64,000 nt of DNA from Collinsella sp. (GTDB lineage Bacteria > Actinomycetota > Coriobacteriia > Coriobacteriales > Coriobacteriaceae), in assembly GCA_019414345.1 (NCBI GenBank), contig DXMF01000026.1, positions 111,613 through 175,612 of the forward strand, read 5' to 3'. The notes below the pieces were generated by a model. That model searched no databases. It was not told where the DNA came from and saw only the letters and a list, made by a program, of their open reading frames with translations. Both the position numbers and the translations under genes were made by a program. Below, in pieces: positions 41,283 to 49,949 of this stretch. Numbering within the stretch: the first letter of the stretch is position 1; each line of letters begins with the position of its first letter.

Positions 41283-42311
41283 TCACCTTTGTGGCGCATT
41301 CGCCGCAGGAAGCAGCAATCGAGCCGCAGTGCCGCCCCCATCGCGCTGGGAAAGCGAGAGCTCCGCCCCCATGGCGTCAGCCGCCTTCTTAGCCAGAAAC
41401 AAACCGATTCCCGTCGAGGCTTCCCCTCTTCTGCCATTCGCCCCCGTGAAGAACGGCCGGAACACCCGTCCCACGTCCTCCGGGGATATGCCGCATCCTT
41501 CATCCTCGATGGACACTTCGATGCTTTCTCCGTCACAGGAACTCGCGATGGAGACGAACACGTGGGACGAACGCGGGCTGTATTTCGCCGCATTGGTAAG
41601 AAATTGGTCGAGGATGATTGAGATGAGCTTCTCGTCCCCATAGGCGAGAGCATCTCCATCGACGCTCAGCGAGGGAAATACCTCCCGTTCGATGAAAAGA
41701 TCGCGAACACCGTTGACGGCGTTCCGGGCGAGGCGCGCGACGTCGACCTTCCCTATCCTCAGATCGGTCTCGGGGGAATCGACGCGTACCACCTGAATCA
41801 AGGAGTCGAGGCTGCGGTCGAGCTCCCTCGCCGCGCTGCCGAGGCGCTCCATATCGGCATCGGCGCCCCTGGATTCCGAAATAAGGCGAATCACGGCGAT
41901 CGGTGTCTTGGCGTGGTGCACCCACGATAAGACGAGCGCATCGCGCTCGGATCGCTCATCCGCAAGGCGATGAGCCTCCCTTGAGCACGCTTCCTCCGTT
42001 CTCGAGGCCGCCATCCTGGCCCATCGCTCCACAGGGATCGAGCCTCCGAGCCTCCTCCATTCGATCGGGTTGAACTCCCTGATGGCCCTTTCGGCTTCGG
42101 AATAGAAACCCCAGGATCTCGCGAGGTGCACGGCGAACAGAACGAAAAGGAGAAAGAGGGAAAGGAAGAGGAAATAAGGCCAATCGACTGCCAGGGACCC
42201 TCCGTCCAAAAGCAGCATGCAGGCAAGAGGGGCCAAGGAGGCCGCCATCACGACGAATGCCGTCCATGCTGAATCGCGCAGGAAAAAGGACACGATCCGC
42301 AACGCCCTCAT
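41283..42311 (-). CDS. BceS-like intramembrane-sensing histidine kinase
   Basis: 342 aa. Two close N-terminal membrane helices (about 11-36 and 44-62) with a very short outer loop, as in BceS kinases that sense through their transporter; phosphoacceptor His132 in 'SWVHHAKTPIAVI', N box 'ILDQFLTNAAKYSPR', G boxes 'IEDEGCGISPEDV' and 'STGIGLFLAKK'. ATG 42311 has GAGGAGGAG. Lies 17 bp after the response regulator gene and 96 bp before the ATPase gene. Confidence 0.9.
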   Translation of the reverse strand: MRALRIVSFFLRDSAWTAFVVMAASLAPLACMLLLDGGSLAVDWPYFLFLSLFLLFVLFAVHLARSWGFYSEAERAIREFNPIEWRRLGGSIPVERWARMAASRTEEACSREAHRLADERSERDALVLSWVHHAKTPIAVIRLISESRGADADMERLGSAARELDRSLDSLIQVVRVDSPETDLRIGKVDVARLARNAVNGVRDLFIEREVFPSLSVDGDALAYGDEKLISIILDQFLTNAAKYSPRSSHVFVSIASSCDGESIEVSIEDEGCGISPEDVGRVFRPFFTGANGRRGEASTGIGLFLAKKAADAMGAELSLSQRDGGGTAARLLLPAANAPQR

Positions 42312-42328
42312 TTCTCCTCCTCGGGCAT

Positions 42329-43033
42329 CTAAAGCACGTAGCCAACGCCCCTGACGGCCCTGACTTCAGCGTGGGACCCAACCTGGGCGAGTCGCTTCCG
42401 TATCCTCCCTATAACGACGTTCAGCGTGTTGTCCTCCACGAAGCACTCGTCGTCCCATACCTCCCTAAGCAGGCGGGCGCGGCTGACGACGCAGCCGCCG
42501 TCGCCGACCAGAAGCCTGAGGGCCATCAGCTCTGTCTTGGTGAGCTCGGCTTCCCTGCCTTCACAGGCAATCGTCATCTTGCGATCGGAAAGACGCACGT
42601 CCCCGTAGGAAAGGAGATCCTCCTCACCGCCCGACAGCTCCCCGTACGCACGGCGGAGCTGGGCTTCTATCTTCGCTTTGAGGATATCGAGCGAAAACGG
42701 CTTACAGACAAAGTCGTCGGCGCCCCGCATAAGGGCCAGAATTTGATCCGCCTCGCCCGACTGCGCGGAGATGAACAGGATGGGGCATCGGCTTTCTCTT
42801 CTGATGAGGTCGCACCAGTGATATCCGCTGTTTCCAGGGAGGCCTATGTCGAGCAGGACCGCATTAGGCGCGAAAGAGTGGAAGAGGTCCATCACGTCAG
42901 CTCGCCCGTCGGAAACCGCCGTTGCGTACCCGAAACGTTCGAAATGCTCGGATACGATAGAGGCTAGGTTCTCATCATCCTCGACAACGAGTATTCTTTT
43001 GTGTTTGCAAGTGAAGCCCGATTCTTTATTCAT
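42329..43033 (-). CDS. BceR-like response regulator (OmpR type)
   Basis: 234 aa. Receiver with acidic pair 'VVEDDEN', phospho-Asp in 'AVLLDIGLPGNSG' and Lys in 'DDFVCKPFSL'; C-terminal winged helix ('LTKTELMALRLLVG', 'VEDNTLNVVIGRIRKRL', 'VRAVRGVGYVL'). The VEDNTLNV segment is characteristic of BceR-type regulators. ATG 43033 has GGGGAG 4 nt upstream; upstream in-frame Met codons lack a ribosome site. First gene of the four- or five-gene bce-type operon. Confidence 0.9.
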   Translation of the reverse strand: MNKESGFTCKHKRILVVEDDENLASIVSEHFERFGYATAVSDGRADVMDLFHSFAPNAVLLDIGLPGNSGYHWCDLIRRESRCPILFISAQSGEADQILALMRGADDFVCKPFSLDILKAKIEAQLRRAYGELSGGEEDLLSYGDVRLSDRKMTIACEGREAELTKTELMALRLLVGDGGCVVSRARLLREVWDDECFVEDNTLNVVIGRIRKRLAQVGSHAEVRAVRGVGYVL

Positions 43034-43154
43034 CTTGCTCCCCATAATCCTTACAGTTCGCACAAAGACATTATGAACCATTTCTCTGATAGCAATGAGA
43101 CGGCGGTTTTATTGGAGAAGATACGTTCCGGGACTGTTGGCAATTAAAAGGAGC

Positions 43155-43265
43155 ATGCTCGCGGTGCCCCGCCTGTCCGAGGAGTGGGCGCTCGAGAAGA
43201 GACGGCGCGAGAAAGAGAACAGGGAAAGGCTGCGGCGGGAGACTCAAGAGGAGGGCCCGCCGTAG
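43155..43265 (+). CDS. Possible 36-aa highly charged peptide, unidentified
   Basis: ATG at 43155 follows AAAAGGAG with only 1 nt spacing, which is poor. The product, 'MLAVPRLSEEWALEKRRREK' then ENRERLRRETQEEGPP, is almost all charged helix. It could be a tail of a decayed gene at the island edge rather than a live gene; no family recognised. Confidence 0.2.
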   Translation: MLAVPRLSEEWALEKRRREKENRERLRRETQEEGPP

Positions 43266-43377
43266 GCTTACTTTTAGGCACACTCCGCAGGACGCAAGAA
43301 GCCCTCGCCGCACTCCACATTAGGCGCGAAGCGCGCCATTCTTCCTTCAGCCCTAATCCCTGAAGACCGAGGACGAA

Positions 43378-43506
43378 GGGACCCCCTCGGGGTTTCCCCT
43401 GAACGCATTCCGCAGCACGAAGCCCCCTTATCCGCAGCTCCGAAGGAGCAGGATAAGGGGGCTTCAAGTGCGAGGACGCGTTCAGGGGAAACCCCGAGGG
43501 GGTCCC
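43378..43506. terminator. Nested long palindrome after ppc
   Basis: Outer arms of 29 bp are exact (43378-43406 and 43478-43506); then 12 unpaired positions on each side; then inner 15-bp arms (43419-43433 and 43451-43465) with a further GCTCC/GGAGC pair at the centre. It lies 24 bp beyond the ppc stop. No T-run on either side. It shares the motif GAGGACGCG with the palindrome at 35313. Confidence 0.7.
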
Positions 43507-43529
43507 GGTGAGAGCCACAGGGCTATCGA

Positions 43530-46343
43530 TTACCCCGTGTTTTGCAAACCTGCCGAGACGCCGGTCACAGTTGAAAGAATCAGGCTCATGTACTCGGCCT
43601 TCTTCTCCTCGGCCATCTCGTCCTGGTTCATACGCACCTCGCGAAGGGCGCGAACCTGGGCGATGGACAGGGCGTCGACATAGGGGTTACGCACGCGAAC
43701 GGCGCAGCCGAGCACGCGACGGCGCTGCAGCGGCCACTCGTCACCGACGATGGCAAGAACCCACTTACGCGTGAGCTGCATCTCGGTAAAGACCTTCTCG
43801 GACAGATCCTGGCGATCGCCCAGGTGCAGATACATCTTGGCGATGCGCTGGTCGGTCTTGGCGATCGACATCTCGATGTTGTCGATAAAGGTGCGGAAGA
43901 ACGGCCACTCCTGGTAGGCAGCCTTGAGCTGGTCAAGGTCGCCCAGCTGCTCGCAGGCGGTGCCCAGGCCGTACCAAGCGGCCAGGTTAATGCGCGCCTG
44001 ACTCCAGCTGAAGATCCACGGAATGGTACGCAGGTCGTCGAGCGACTTGGCGCCCAAGCCGCGCTTGGCGGGACGCGAGCCAATCGGCAGCAGACCGACC
44101 TCGGTCAGCGGCGTCACGGTCGAGAACCACGGTGTAAAGTCCTCGGTGTTCAGCAGGTCCAGATAGCGCTCGTGGCTTGCGGCGTTAAGCTTCTCGGCCA
44201 TATCCCAGAACTTCTGCGTGGTCTCGGTGTTAGTCTTCTCGACACTCGGGGCTGACTGCAAAAGCGTTGCGGCGGCAACGGACTCAACATGGCGCTGAGC
44301 CAGCGTGCGGTTGCCGTAACGGGCAAAGATGACCTCGCCCTGCTCGGTGAGCTTAAAGAAGCAGTTGACCGAACCCTTGGGCTGCGCCAGCACGGCCTTG
44401 TTGGCCGGGCCGCCGCCACGGCCCACGGCACCGCCGCGACCGTGCATGAGCACCAGGTCGATATCGTTCTTCTCGGCCCACTTGGCAATGCGCTCCTGCG
44501 CGGAGTGCAGCGCGAGCATGGCCGTGGTAGGACCGGCATCCTTGGAGGAGTCGGAATAGCCCAGCATGACCTCCATGCGGCGGTTGGTCTGGGCAAGGCG
44601 CTTTTGCACCACAGGCAGCGTAAGCATCTGGTCGAGCACGTCGACGCAGCCCTCGAGGTCCTCGAGCTGCTCGAACAGCGGGATCACGTCGAGCTCGGGG
44701 ACATCCTCCTCGTGTGCAAAGGACAGGTGGGCAAGCTCAAAGACGTCGGCCACATGCTGGGCGCTCTTGGTGAACGAGATGATGTAGCGGTGCGCCATTT
44801 TCTTGCCGTAGCGCTTTTGGATGGAGCCGATAGCGCGGAAGGTATCGATGACCTCGCGCGTCATGGGCTGCAGGTCGCCGTGGATACCGTTCTCGTGGAT
44901 ATCCTTGAGGGCGCGGGCGTGCACCACGGAGTGCTGACGGAACTCCATCTCGACCATATGGAAGCCGAAGGACTCGACCTGCCAGATAATGGTCTGGACC
45001 GGGCCGTAGGCAGCACGGACGGCACCGCAGGCGGCCAGGGAGCGCTGAACGACACGCAGGTCATCCAGGAACTCATCGGCGCTGTGGTACATGGTGTCGG
45101 TGATGCGACGCACGGTGGCGTTCAGACGGTCGGCCATGACGAGCATGACGGCGCGATGCGGCTCGTGCTCGGAGATCAGCTCGGCACGTGCGGTGTACTG
45201 GGTGCTCATCTCGACCTGATGGTTCCACAGGTTGATGAGCTCGGCAGACGGCTTGCTGTAGGTGGCCTCGAGCGTCAGGTTGCGGCCGATGCGGCGGCAC
45301 TTGTCCTCGAGCTTGAGCACCATGTGCGTAAAGTACTTAGCAGCGACCTCGCGGCTCACCTTGGCGGTGACGTTGGGGTTGCCGTCACGGTCGGAGCCGA
45401 TCCAGCTGCCGGGATGGAAGAATGCCGGGCACAGCGGCGGCACGGTACCGGCCTTATCACCCAGCACCCAGTCGTCAAAACGACGATAGATGACGGGGAT
45501 AACGTCGAACAGCGTGTTATCGAAGATGTCGATGATGGTATCGGCTTCCTCGACCGGCGTGGGCTTCTTCAACGCGATGGGGCTCGTACGCACCAGGGCG
45601 TCGATCTCCTGCAGCATATGGCGCTCGTTCTCCACCAGGTCGGAGCCGCCCAGACGCGGACGCTCCTCCAGCAGGTTGGAGATACGGCGAATCTTGCCCT
45701 CGACGGCCTTGCGACGGGCCTCGGTGGGATGTGCGGTAAAGACAGGGTGGAACTCAAGCTTGCCGAGCAGCTCGTTGGCACCCTCGACACCCATCTCGTT
45801 TACCAACTGGTGATAGGCGACGGTGAGTTCGTTAGCGGGATCGCCCTCGGTATCGGTCGATGCGCCGGCCTCGCGCTCGCGCAGCTGCGCCACACGGTAG
45901 TTCTCCTCCGACAGGTTTGCCAGATGGAAGAAGCTCGTAAAGGCGCGGACAATGACCTGTTGCTTATCGAGCGGCAGGCTGTCGATCAGATCGACGACTT
46001 CGCGAAACGCCACGGCGGTGGGCTCGTCGGCAGTGGGCACGCCCTGCTCGTCAACGGACTCGTCGGCAGCGCGGCTACCGGGGTTGCCAGCATTGGCCAC
46101 AATCTCGGCTGTCAAAATCTTGTCGAACAGGTCCGCGATCTCGGGATCATACTCGCTAAGCACGCGGCGCTCCAGGCGCAGGAACAGCGCCAGATTATCG
46201 CGCAGCTCCTCGGGGATCTCGATCTCGGCGAGACGCTCCCTGGACTCGGCATTCGAGCCGATTCGGTTAACGAGGCGGTTGACCACGGCAGCGACACGCG
46301 CCGCAGCTTCGGGTACAGACTGGTTGCTTAGGTTCTCAGCCAC
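43530..46343 (-). CDS. ppc: Phosphoenolpyruvate carboxylase
   Basis: 937 aa. Makes oxaloacetate from PEP and bicarbonate, the anaplerotic CO2-fixing step that feeds succinate and amino acid synthesis in gut anaerobes. Catalytic His in 'FHPVFTAHPTEARRK', 'SWIGSDRDGNPNVT', second His/Arg region 'VMLGYSDSSKDAGPTTAM', glycine-rich loop 'HGRGGAVGRGGGP', and the conserved C-terminal QNTG. Start: GTG 46343 has GGGAGG at 4 nt spacing; an ATG at 46355 overlaps another GGAGG with about 1 nt spacing and would add four residues. The choice is not certain. Single-gene unit. Confidence 0.95.
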   Translation of the reverse strand: MAENLSNQSVPEAAARVAAVVNRLVNRIGSNAESRERLAEIEIPEELRDNLALFLRLERRVLSEYDPEIADLFDKILTAEIVANAGNPGSRAADESVDEQGVPTADEPTAVAFREVVDLIDSLPLDKQQVIVRAFTSFFHLANLSEENYRVAQLREREAGASTDTEGDPANELTVAYHQLVNEMGVEGANELLGKLEFHPVFTAHPTEARRKAVEGKIRRISNLLEERPRLGGSDLVENERHMLQEIDALVRTSPIALKKPTPVEEADTIIDIFDNTLFDVIPVIYRRFDDWVLGDKAGTVPPLCPAFFHPGSWIGSDRDGNPNVTAKVSREVAAKYFTHMVLKLEDKCRRIGRNLTLEATYSKPSAELINLWNHQVEMSTQYTARAELISEHEPHRAVMLVMADRLNATVRRITDTMYHSADEFLDDLRVVQRSLAACGAVRAAYGPVQTIIWQVESFGFHMVEMEFRQHSVVHARALKDIHENGIHGDLQPMTREVIDTFRAIGSIQKRYGKKMAHRYIISFTKSAQHVADVFELAHLSFAHEEDVPELDVIPLFEQLEDLEGCVDVLDQMLTLPVVQKRLAQTNRRMEVMLGYSDSSKDAGPTTAMLALHSAQERIAKWAEKNDIDLVLMHGRGGAVGRGGGPANKAVLAQPKGSVNCFFKLTEQGEVIFARYGNRTLAQRHVESVAAATLLQSAPSVEKTNTETTQKFWDMAEKLNAASHERYLDLLNTEDFTPWFSTVTPLTEVGLLPIGSRPAKRGLGAKSLDDLRTIPWIFSWSQARINLAAWYGLGTACEQLGDLDQLKAAYQEWPFFRTFIDNIEMSIAKTDQRIAKMYLHLGDRQDLSEKVFTEMQLTRKWVLAIVGDEWPLQRRRVLGCAVRVRNPYVDALSIAQVRALREVRMNQDEMAEEKKAEYMSLILSTVTGVSAGLQNTG

Positions 46344-46507
46344 GTTTCCTCCCATTCCTCCTTCTATGCACGTAACATGCGGTATTTATTATAGGCACTC
46401 GGCAAAAACTTTCGAAGCTGATTGCGCTTTACCACACAAAAGTATTTTCTGCATTGCAAGGCTTTTTGCCCCAAATGGTCGTATTTCTCGGTGGACGGCA
46501 TATGCAA

Positions 46508-46543
46508 ACGGGGGCATTTCGCATAAATGCGAAACACCCCCGT
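46508..46543 (-). terminator. Hairpin after hisS
   Basis: Stem ACGGGGG-ATTTCGC / GCGAAA-CCCCCGT across 46508-46543, followed on the minus strand by TTTGC. 58 bp beyond the hisS stop. Confidence 0.6.
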
Positions 46544-46600
46544 AACAATCGCTCTCCATGAGCAGGGCACGTTAGCAAGCCCGCAGCTCAAAAAGAAACG

Positions 46601-47914
46601 CTACAGGCGCTCGCGAACCGCCTCGACAACGTTGGCCAAATCGACCAGTACCTCGTCGTGGCTCTCCATGTCGCGCACTTTGACCTTGCCGGCGGCAAGC
46701 TCGTCGCCACCCAGGACCAGGATGAGCTTGGCGCCCACCTTATCGGCCTGCTTAAACTGAGCCTTGAGCGAACGACCCTGATAGTCCGCCTCGGTCACGA
46801 TGCCTGCGGCGCGAAGCTCCTGCGTAATGGTAAAGACGTTCTGGCGCAACTCCTTGCCGGCGTTGGCGACGTAGACGCACGGGGCCTCCTCGGCACCCAG
46901 GTCGCTGCCAAAGGCCTGCAGGGCCAGCAGCGCACGCTCAAAACCGACGGCAAAGCCGACGCCTGCCGTGGGCTTGCCACCCTCGAGCTCGACCAAGCCG
47001 TCATAGCGACCGCCGCCACCGATGGAGCCGACGCCGGCGCCGGGAGCCTCGACCTCAAAGACGGTACGGGTGTAGTAGTCCAAGCCACGCACCAAGGTGG
47101 GATCCTCGACATACTCGATACCCGCCGCATCCAAATAGCGCTTGACCTGCTCGTAGTGCTCGCGGCACTCATCGCACAAGTTGTCGCCCATCAGCGGTGC
47201 GTCGGCCATGATCTCGCGGCAGTGGTCGTTCTTGCAGTCGAAGGCACGCAGCGGATTGAGCTCGGCGCGCTCGCGGCACTCGTCGCACATCTCGTCGGCG
47301 TGATCGAGGATAAACTGCTTGACCTGCTCGCGATAGGCCGGACGGCATTGGGCATCGCCCATCGAGTTAATGAGCAGACGGAGCTTGGAAAGATCGAAAC
47401 CAAGGCGCTTGTAGAACTCCATAAGCATGATGATGCACTCGGCGTCTGCTGCCGGATCGGGAGCGCCGAGCCACTCGATGCCCACCTGGTGGAACTGGCG
47501 CAGGCGACCCTTCTGGGGACGCTCGCCACGGAACATGGCCTCGGCATAATAAGCCTTAAACGGCGTGGAGCCCTGGGGCACCAGGTTGTTCTCCACGACG
47601 GCGCGCACCACACCGGCCGTGCCCTCGGGACGAAGCGCCAGGCGCTGCTTGGGCTTGAGCTTGCTATCGGTGCCCTCAGCAAAGACGCGCTCCAGGTTGG
47701 CGCCGCTAAAGACGCGGAACATCTCCTTGCGCACGACGTCGGTCGACTGGCCGATGCCGTGGACAAAGACGTCCACCTGCTCGATCGCGGGCGTCTCGAT
47801 GGGCTTAAAGCCAAACGGCTCGAACACGCCGGCAGCGATCTGCTGCATCTTTTGCCAAGCGCGCATCTCGGCGCCGATAAGGTCGCGGGTTCCCTCCGCC
47901 TTCTGTGCCTGCAT
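46601..47914 (-). CDS. hisS: Histidine--tRNA ligase
   Basis: 437 aa. Class II synthetase: motif 2 'ALRPEGTAGVVRAVVENNL' and 'RGERPQKGRLRQFHQVGIE', the HisRS signature 'LVRGLDYYTRTVFE', motif 3 region 'AGVGFAVGFERALLAL', and a C-terminal anticodon-binding domain. Carries a Cys-rich insertion (about 185-235, CDEC...CKNDHC...CDEC), which may bind zinc and occurs in many bacterial HisRS. ATG 47914 has AAAGGTG 7-8 nt upstream; a TTG two codons earlier is unlikely. Confidence 0.96.
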   Translation of the reverse strand: MQAQKAEGTRDLIGAEMRAWQKMQQIAAGVFEPFGFKPIETPAIEQVDVFVHGIGQSTDVVRKEMFRVFSGANLERVFAEGTDSKLKPKQRLALRPEGTAGVVRAVVENNLVPQGSTPFKAYYAEAMFRGERPQKGRLRQFHQVGIEWLGAPDPAADAECIIMLMEFYKRLGFDLSKLRLLINSMGDAQCRPAYREQVKQFILDHADEMCDECRERAELNPLRAFDCKNDHCREIMADAPLMGDNLCDECREHYEQVKRYLDAAGIEYVEDPTLVRGLDYYTRTVFEVEAPGAGVGSIGGGGRYDGLVELEGGKPTAGVGFAVGFERALLALQAFGSDLGAEEAPCVYVANAGKELRQNVFTITQELRAAGIVTEADYQGRSLKAQFKQADKVGAKLILVLGGDELAAGKVKVRDMESHDEVLVDLANVVEAVRERL

Positions 47915-47978
47915 GGGCAAACACCTTTCTTTTGTATCGCGTCATAGATAATGGACATTATACGGCACAAAGCAGCAA

Positions 47979-48040
47979 CGCGGCGGCGCGTCTGACCGAA
48001 CGAGGGTATGGGGACTCGTTCGGCCAGACGCGCCGCCGCG
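47979..48040. other. 26-bp-arm palindrome upstream of hisS
   Basis: Arms 47979-48004 and 48015-48040 pair with a single mismatch around a 10-nt loop; very GC-rich outer part (CGCGGCGGCGCG). It lies 45 bp past the MFS pseudogene relic on the hisS side. It could terminate upstream transcripts; no T-run. Confidence 0.6.
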
Positions 48041-48085
48041 GTAGCCACGGACGAAGCGGACAAGCGGCAATGCGCTTTGGCCTAT

Positions 48086-48489
48086 CTACTCCCCCGCCAC
48101 GCTCGCGCGCAGCTTGGCAGCGATGGGCTCGGACGCCAGCAGGAACACGAGCATAATCGCGGAGCACACCAGGCACACGATCCAGGTGCTCGCAAAGGAG
48201 CCCGTAGCGTCGAACAGCACACCCGAGACGATGGCGCCCACGGTGCCACCGACCATCTCGAGCGAGGTAATGGTGCCCGTGACCTTACCCAGGTCGGCCA
48301 TGCCAAACTGCTTAGACGCAGCGATCGTGGGCGTTGGAGATGTTGTACTGCGCAAGGGAAATGCCCAGGTCGCTGACGATCAACGGCTGGAACAGGCTCA
48401 TGCAGTTGACGAAAATCGTGTAGCACGTGGCCATGATGACAAAGCCAGGCGCCGGTAGTGCCCAAGATTGCCTTGAAAGACAAGGGCAT
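48086..48489 (-). pseudogene. MFS transporter pseudogene with large internal deletion
   Basis: Two remnants in different frames. Upstream part (48354-48440, minus): 'PGFVIMATCYTIFVNCMSLF' and 'QPLIVSDLGISLAQYNISNA', the first membrane segments of an MFS permease. It then jumps, with a frame change, into the far C-terminal part (48086-48330): 'QFGMADLGKVTGTITSLEMV', 'GGTVGAIVSGVLFDATGSFA', 'STWIVCLVCSAIMLVFLLAS'. About 300 residues are missing, and a further frameshift lies near 48450. It cannot make a working transporter. The substrate of the ancestor is unknown. Confidence 0.85.
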
Positions 48490-48541
48490 AGGCCTTATGG
48501 CCATGCCCGCAGGCTTGAAAGGCAAGGTTGGGTGCTACCGG
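48452..48541. repeat. 90-bp imperfect palindrome over the MFS pseudogene start and the M20 stop
   Basis: CCGGTAG ... CTACCGG ends with pairing runs CCCAA/TTGGG and GGGCATaGGCC/GGCCATGCCC; a central loop TTAT. It includes the TAG stop of the downstream-facing M20 gene (48535-48537). Confidence 0.55.
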
Positions 48542-49833
48542 TGGTCGGCGATATAGCCCAAAGCGACGGCGGTATAGGCCGCGGCACCGAGCGGCAGCTC
48601 GGCATCGCTAAAGCGCGCCTTGGGATGATGCTGGGCAAAGTGTTCGTCCGTATCGGTCACAGCCGCGCCGATCGTAAAGTATGCGCTCGGTATCTCACTC
48701 GAGATAAGCGCAAAGTCCTCGCTCGCCATGGCATGGAACAGCGGCAGGAAGGTGGCCTTGGGCAGCGTCGCACCCACGTAGCCAAGCGAAGCCTGGGTCA
48801 CGTCGTCATCGAGCACGAGCGGGGGAACATCCGAGAGCGTCTCGATGGTGGCCGACGTGCGATACGTTGCGGCCACGCCGTTGACGACCTCGGCGATACG
48901 CTCCTTGAGGTGCTCCATGAGCTCAACGTCAAAGCCGCGCAGCGTGCCTTCGAGCACGCAGGTATCTGGGATGACGTTGGCCGCTTGACCACCGGCAAAC
49001 TTACCCACGGTCAGTGCGACCTCCTTGGCCGCCGGCACTTCGCGAGCGATAAGCTCCTGAAGCGCCAGGTGCACATGGACGCCGGCCGTGATGGGGTCGA
49101 TGCAGATCTCGGGGCTCGAGCCATGGCCGCCCTTGCCCTGCAGCGTGATGCGGAAACCGTACACGCCCGAAAGCGCCGGACTCCCATAGAGCACCAGGCC
49201 GAGCGGCGATTGGCTGTTAACATGCATGGCAAAAGCCGCCTGAGGGCGTGGGTTCTGCAGCAGACCGTCGACGATGGCGGCACGGGCACCCTCAAAGGTT
49301 TCCTCGCCCGGCTGGAACAGCAACTTAACCGTGGCGTTGGCGTCGAGAAGCTCGGACTCGCGGGCCTTGAGCATACGAGCCGCACCAAGCAGCGCCGTCG
49401 CGTGCATATCGTGACCGCAAGCATGCATGCAGCCATTGGTGGATGCAAAGGGCTCGCCGGATTCCTCGGCAACGGGCAGGGCATCCATGTCGCCGCGGAG
49501 CATGATGACCGTACCGGCCTGCTTGTCCGTGCACGTACCGTTACCCCGAGCAGCAGCTGCCGCGCCGGCACCGATAAGGCCAACGACACAGGAGCCGTCA
49601 ACAAGCACGGCATAGGGAATATCCATCTCGTCCAGACGCGCCTGGATAAAGGCGGACGTCTGCGGAAGGTTGTTACCCAGCTCGGGCATCTGGTGTAGAT
49701 CGTGTCGCCACACAGCAAGCTCGTCTGCAAAAGTCTGAGCTTCTGCAACAAGACCGTCACCGATAGCGGCCTGCGCCGCTGCGGTAGCCTTGGGCGCTGG
49801 TTGCGGTTGAAAATCGGACAAAGCTGGTGCCAT
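48535..49833 (-). CDS. M20D family amidohydrolase/aminoacylase
   Basis: 432 aa. Metallopeptidase-like: 'LRGDMDALPVAEESGEPF', metal-binding 'HACGHDMHATALLGAARML', 'LLFQPGEETFEGARAAIVDG', dimerisation lid domain, and 'FHAMASEDFALISSEIPSAY'. The HACGHDMH motif with a Cys is typical of the IAA-amino-acid hydrolase / hippurate hydrolase / N-acyl-L-amino acid amidohydrolase branch, which frees amino acids from N-acyl conjugates. The exact substrate is unknown; about 30 Ala/Pro-rich residues precede the domain. ATG 49833 has GGAGGG 5 nt upstream. Confidence 0.92.
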   Translation of the reverse strand: MAPALSDFQPQPAPKATAAAQAAIGDGLVAEAQTFADELAVWRHDLHQMPELGNNLPQTSAFIQARLDEMDIPYAVLVDGSCVVGLIGAGAAAAARGNGTCTDKQAGTVIMLRGDMDALPVAEESGEPFASTNGCMHACGHDMHATALLGAARMLKARESELLDANATVKLLFQPGEETFEGARAAIVDGLLQNPRPQAAFAMHVNSQSPLGLVLYGSPALSGVYGFRITLQGKGGHGSSPEICIDPITAGVHVHLALQELIAREVPAAKEVALTVGKFAGGQAANVIPDTCVLEGTLRGFDVELMEHLKERIAEVVNGVAATYRTSATIETLSDVPPLVLDDDVTQASLGYVGATLPKATFLPLFHAMASEDFALISSEIPSAYFTIGAAVTDTDEHFAQHHPKARFSDAELPLGAAAYTAVALGYIADHR

Positions 49834-49910
49834 AGATGCCCTCCAGTAACGTTTTTGCAGCAAGCACTTTGATAGCATAAAGTGCAAGGTACAACTTTAA
49901 GGGCGACGCA

Positions 49911-49938
49911 TAAAAAATGCCGCCCCGGGAGGGCGGCG
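49911..49938 (-). terminator. Terminator of the DMT transporter gene
   Basis: GCCGCCC/GGGCGGC stem followed on the minus strand by TTTTTTAT, 12 bp beyond the stop at 49950. Confidence 0.85.
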
Positions 49939-49949
49939 CAACAAGTTGT

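Larger units (their letters stand above)
43034..43529. other. 496-bp stretch upstream of the bce-type operon
   Basis: Holds the promoter of the operon near 43040-43140, a possible 36-codon frame (43155-43265) and a nested palindrome (43378-43506). Nothing else coding is credible. Confidence 0.75.
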
